Shown here: positions 62,591 through 64,000 of the stretch, in pieces
Layout of the letters: every line of letters begins with the position of its first letter
Numbering within the stretch: position 1 is the first letter of the stretch
DNA from: Pseudomonas mendocina
Lineage (GTDB): Bacteria; Pseudomonadota; Gammaproteobacteria; Pseudomonadales; Pseudomonadaceae
NCBI RefSeq assembly: GCF_003008615.1
Contig: NZ_CP027657.1
Coordinates: 3,224,001-3,288,000, forward strand
DNA: 64,000 nucleotides
Reading direction: 5' to 3'
Translations under genes and position numbers: made by a program
The notes under the pieces: generated by a model
What the model saw: only the letters and a program-made list of their open reading frames with translations
Databases searched by the model: none
What the model was told of the DNA's origin: nothing

Positions 62591-63367
62591 ATGGCCGGCA
62601 GTCAGATCGAACGCGCGCTCAGCCTTATCGAAAGCCTTACCCGCGAGCCCGGCGGCATGCCCATGCAAAGCCTGGCCGACGAGTTGGCGATTCCCAAGAG
62701 CGCCACGCACCGCATGCTCGCCGAGCTGATTCGCCTGGGCTACGTGCGCCAGGATCCGCAGACCAGCCGCTATCGCCTGTCCACCAAACTGGTGGCGCTG
62801 GGCTTTCGCTACCTGGCCAGCAGCGGTGCCGATGTGGTGCAGCCAATTCTCGACCGGTTGGCTGAGCGCAGCGGTGAGCTGGTGCGCCTTGGCGTGATCG
62901 AGGGCGAGCGGCAGACCTGGATCGCCAAGAGCCAGGGTGCCCGTTCCGGCCTGCGCTACGACCCGGACATGGGGCGCGAGGCGCCGCTGTTCTATACCGC
63001 CTCCGGGCATGCCTGGCTGGCCAGCATGAACGACGCCGATGCACTGGCGTTGGTGGAGCGCCAGGGCATTGCCGATCCTGCCGAGTTTGGCCCCAATGCG
63101 CCGCGCGATGAGCAGGAGCTGTTGCAGCGCCTGGCCCTGGCTCGCCAGCAGGGCTATGCCTGGGTCATGGAGAGCTCGTCGCTGGGTACGGCGGCGTTGG
63201 CTGCCGTGGTGCGTGATCCGCGCGATGCTCGGGTGATCGGTGTGCTCAGTATCGCCGGGCCGAGCGCTCGTCTGCCGCTTGCGCGCATTCACGAGCTGGC
63301 GGCAGAGCTGCTGGCCGCCGCTGCAGAACTCTCCGCGGCGAGCCCTGCCTCCGAGTTGTTCGCCTGA
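62591..63367 (+). CDS. IclR-family transcriptional regulator
   Basis: A 258-residue regulator with winged helix (about 5-70, LADELAIPKSATHRMLAELIRLGYV) and IclR effector domain (about 80-250). The ATG at 62591 follows AGGAA. It is divergent from the tct operon and upstream of the Gfo/Idh gene. It is the best candidate to bind the TGGAAC-N3-GTTCCA boxes at 55274 and 63563, linking transport and oxidation genes. Effector presumably the imported carboxylate. Confidence 0.92.
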   Translation: MAGSQIERALSLIESLTREPGGMPMQSLADELAIPKSATHRMLAELIRLGYVRQDPQTSRYRLSTKLVALGFRYLASSGADVVQPILDRLAERSGELVRLGVIEGERQTWIAKSQGARSGLRYDPDMGREAPLFYTASGHAWLASMNDADALALVERQGIADPAEFGPNAPRDEQELLQRLALARQQGYAWVMESSSLGTAALAAVVRDPRDARVIGVLSIAGPSARLPLARIHELAAELLAAAAELSAASPASELFA

Positions 63368-63402
63368 TCGGCTAGAAGCGACACGCCCATGGCCACGTAA
63401 TC

Positions 63403-63457
63403 GTAGGAGCGGCTTCAGCCACGAAGCACGGTGATTCGCGGCTGAAGCCGCTCCTAC
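63403..63457. repeat. Long inverted repeat, family C
   Basis: GTAGGAGCGGCTTCAGCC (63403-63420) and GGCTGAAGCCGCTCCTAC (63440-63457) are exact reverse complements. This is a very common pseudomonad intergenic hairpin and may end the iclR transcript. Confidence 0.8.
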
Positions 63458-63489
63458 GGCCTGTCGAATCCGATTCCTTTGCCGGTTTC

Positions 63490-63511
63490 GGTGCGCACGG
63501 CGCACCCTACG
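63490..63511. repeat. Family B dispersed repeat
   Basis: GGTGCGCACGGCGCACCCTACG, identical to the copy at 52018-52039. Confidence 0.7.
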
Positions 63512-63562
63512 ACGTTTCCGTACCGCGCGAAACTTCTCTGCATTTTCGTCTTGCGTAAAATT

Positions 63563-63577
63563 TGGAACTGAGTTCTA
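63563..63577. promoter_or_regulatory. IclR-type operator before the Gfo/Idh gene
   Basis: TGGAAC-TGA-GTTCTA matches the perfect palindrome at 55274-55288 with one mismatch in the outer arms. It stands 69 bases before the Gfo/Idh start. Confidence 0.55.
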
Positions 63578-63646
63578 AATATTAAAAGACGTGCGCCAGG
63601 GTCATCCGGCGTGCCCGCGCGAGAACGACAACAAGAGGATCACCGC

Positions 63647-64000
63647 GTGACTTCCCCCTTGCGTATTGCCCTGATCGGCGCCGGTGTCATGGGCCGACAG
63701 CATCATCAGCACTTGCAGGCTCTCGACGAAGCGCAACTGTGCGCCATTGCCGATCCTGGCCCGCAGGCCGCCGACTTCGCCGCTGAGTGTGGTGTGCCAT
63801 ATTTCGCCGATCACCAGCAGATGCTGGAGCAGGCCAGGCCCGAGGCGGTGATCGTCGCCAACCCCAATGCGCTGCATGTCAGCACGGCACTGGACTGCAT
63901 CGCTGCCGGCGTACCGGTGCTCTTGGAAAAACCGGTTGGCGTGCACCTGGACGAGGTGCGTGAGCTGGTTGCCGCCAGTGAACGCAGTGGTGTGCCGGTG
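63647..64000 (+). CDS. Gfo/Idh/MocA-family oxidoreductase (partial)
   Basis: The first 118 codons of a NAD(P)-dependent sugar or cyclitol dehydrogenase; the gene continues past the window. GTG start at 63647 after AAGAGGA. Motifs are IALIGAGVMGRQHHQHL (Rossmann) and VLLEKPVGV (the EKP substrate motif). With the IclR-type box in front it is probably part of the catabolic regulon of the flavoprotein dehydrogenase and tct transporter, so a cyclic polyol acid is a reasonable guess at the substrate class. Confidence 0.88.
   Translation, partial: MTSPLRIALIGAGVMGRQHHQHLQALDEAQLCAIADPGPQAADFAAECGVPYFADHQQMLEQARPEAVIVANPNALHVSTALDCIAAGVPVLLEKPVGVHLDEVRELVAASERSGVPV

Overview
The window reads as chromosome of a high-GC gammaproteobacterium, most likely a Pseudomonas. 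Reasons: CstA, a YbdD-like protein, a CobW GTPase, MapZ (PilZ), GlyA and RadA lie close together, as I recall for P. aeruginosa; there are OprD-type porins, several GntR/IclR regulators, AANAANAA Crc/Hfq-type leaders, and intergenic palindromic repeats of the kind seen in pseudomonads. I see no rRNA, tRNA, CRISPR array or intact transposon.

Layout. 1-5.4 kb: a TonB receptor with an STN signalling domain, followed by a TldD/TldE-like protease pair. 5.4-6.6 kb: rlmG. 6.7-12 kb: a GntR regulator, a polar amino-acid ABC transporter and a divergent SHMT-like PLP enzyme. 12-19.7 kb: a sugar-acid module with a D-2-hydroxyacid dehydrogenase, a GntR regulator, an IlvD/Edd (arabinonate-type) dehydratase, an MFS permease, and the acetaldehyde dehydrogenase/4-hydroxy-2-oxovalerate aldolase pair normally found at the end of meta-cleavage pathways. 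20-24.6 kb: fpr, a TerC/CBS protein, two YdcH-like small proteins, a GNAT enzyme and an S24-type repressor. 24.8-36.7 kb: one long plus-strand operon with a TonB receptor, ABC transporter, DszA-like flavin monooxygenase, thiol-dioxygenase-like cupin, M3 peptidase, DszB-like desulfinase and MFS protein. I read it as an organosulfur scavenging system. 36.7-40.5 kb: radA and a two-component system.

40.8-47.2 kb is a visibly AT-richer island. It holds three tandem tail-collar (microcystin-dependent-protein-like) genes and a RiPP cluster: a 52-residue precursor whose leader and core look like a paeninodin-type lasso peptide, an asparagine-synthetase-like cyclase, a sulfotransferase, an HPr-kinase-like kinase and a PqqD-like recognition protein. 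The usual B2 leader peptidase is absent. 47.6-53.4 kb returns to core genes: cstA, ybdD, a CobW GTPase, mapZ, a DUF3015-like protein and glyA.

53.5-64 kb is a carboxylate uptake and oxidation region: a KstD-like flavoprotein dehydrogenase, a chemoreceptor, an OprD porin, the tripartite transporter tctBAC, an IclR regulator and the start of a Gfo/Idh oxidoreductase. The flavoprotein and Gfo/Idh genes carry nearly the same 15-bp palindrome in front of them, which suggests that they form one regulon.

The strongest candidates for undescribed biology are the lasso-like island, the Dsz-like operon and the dehydratase/aldolase pathway.
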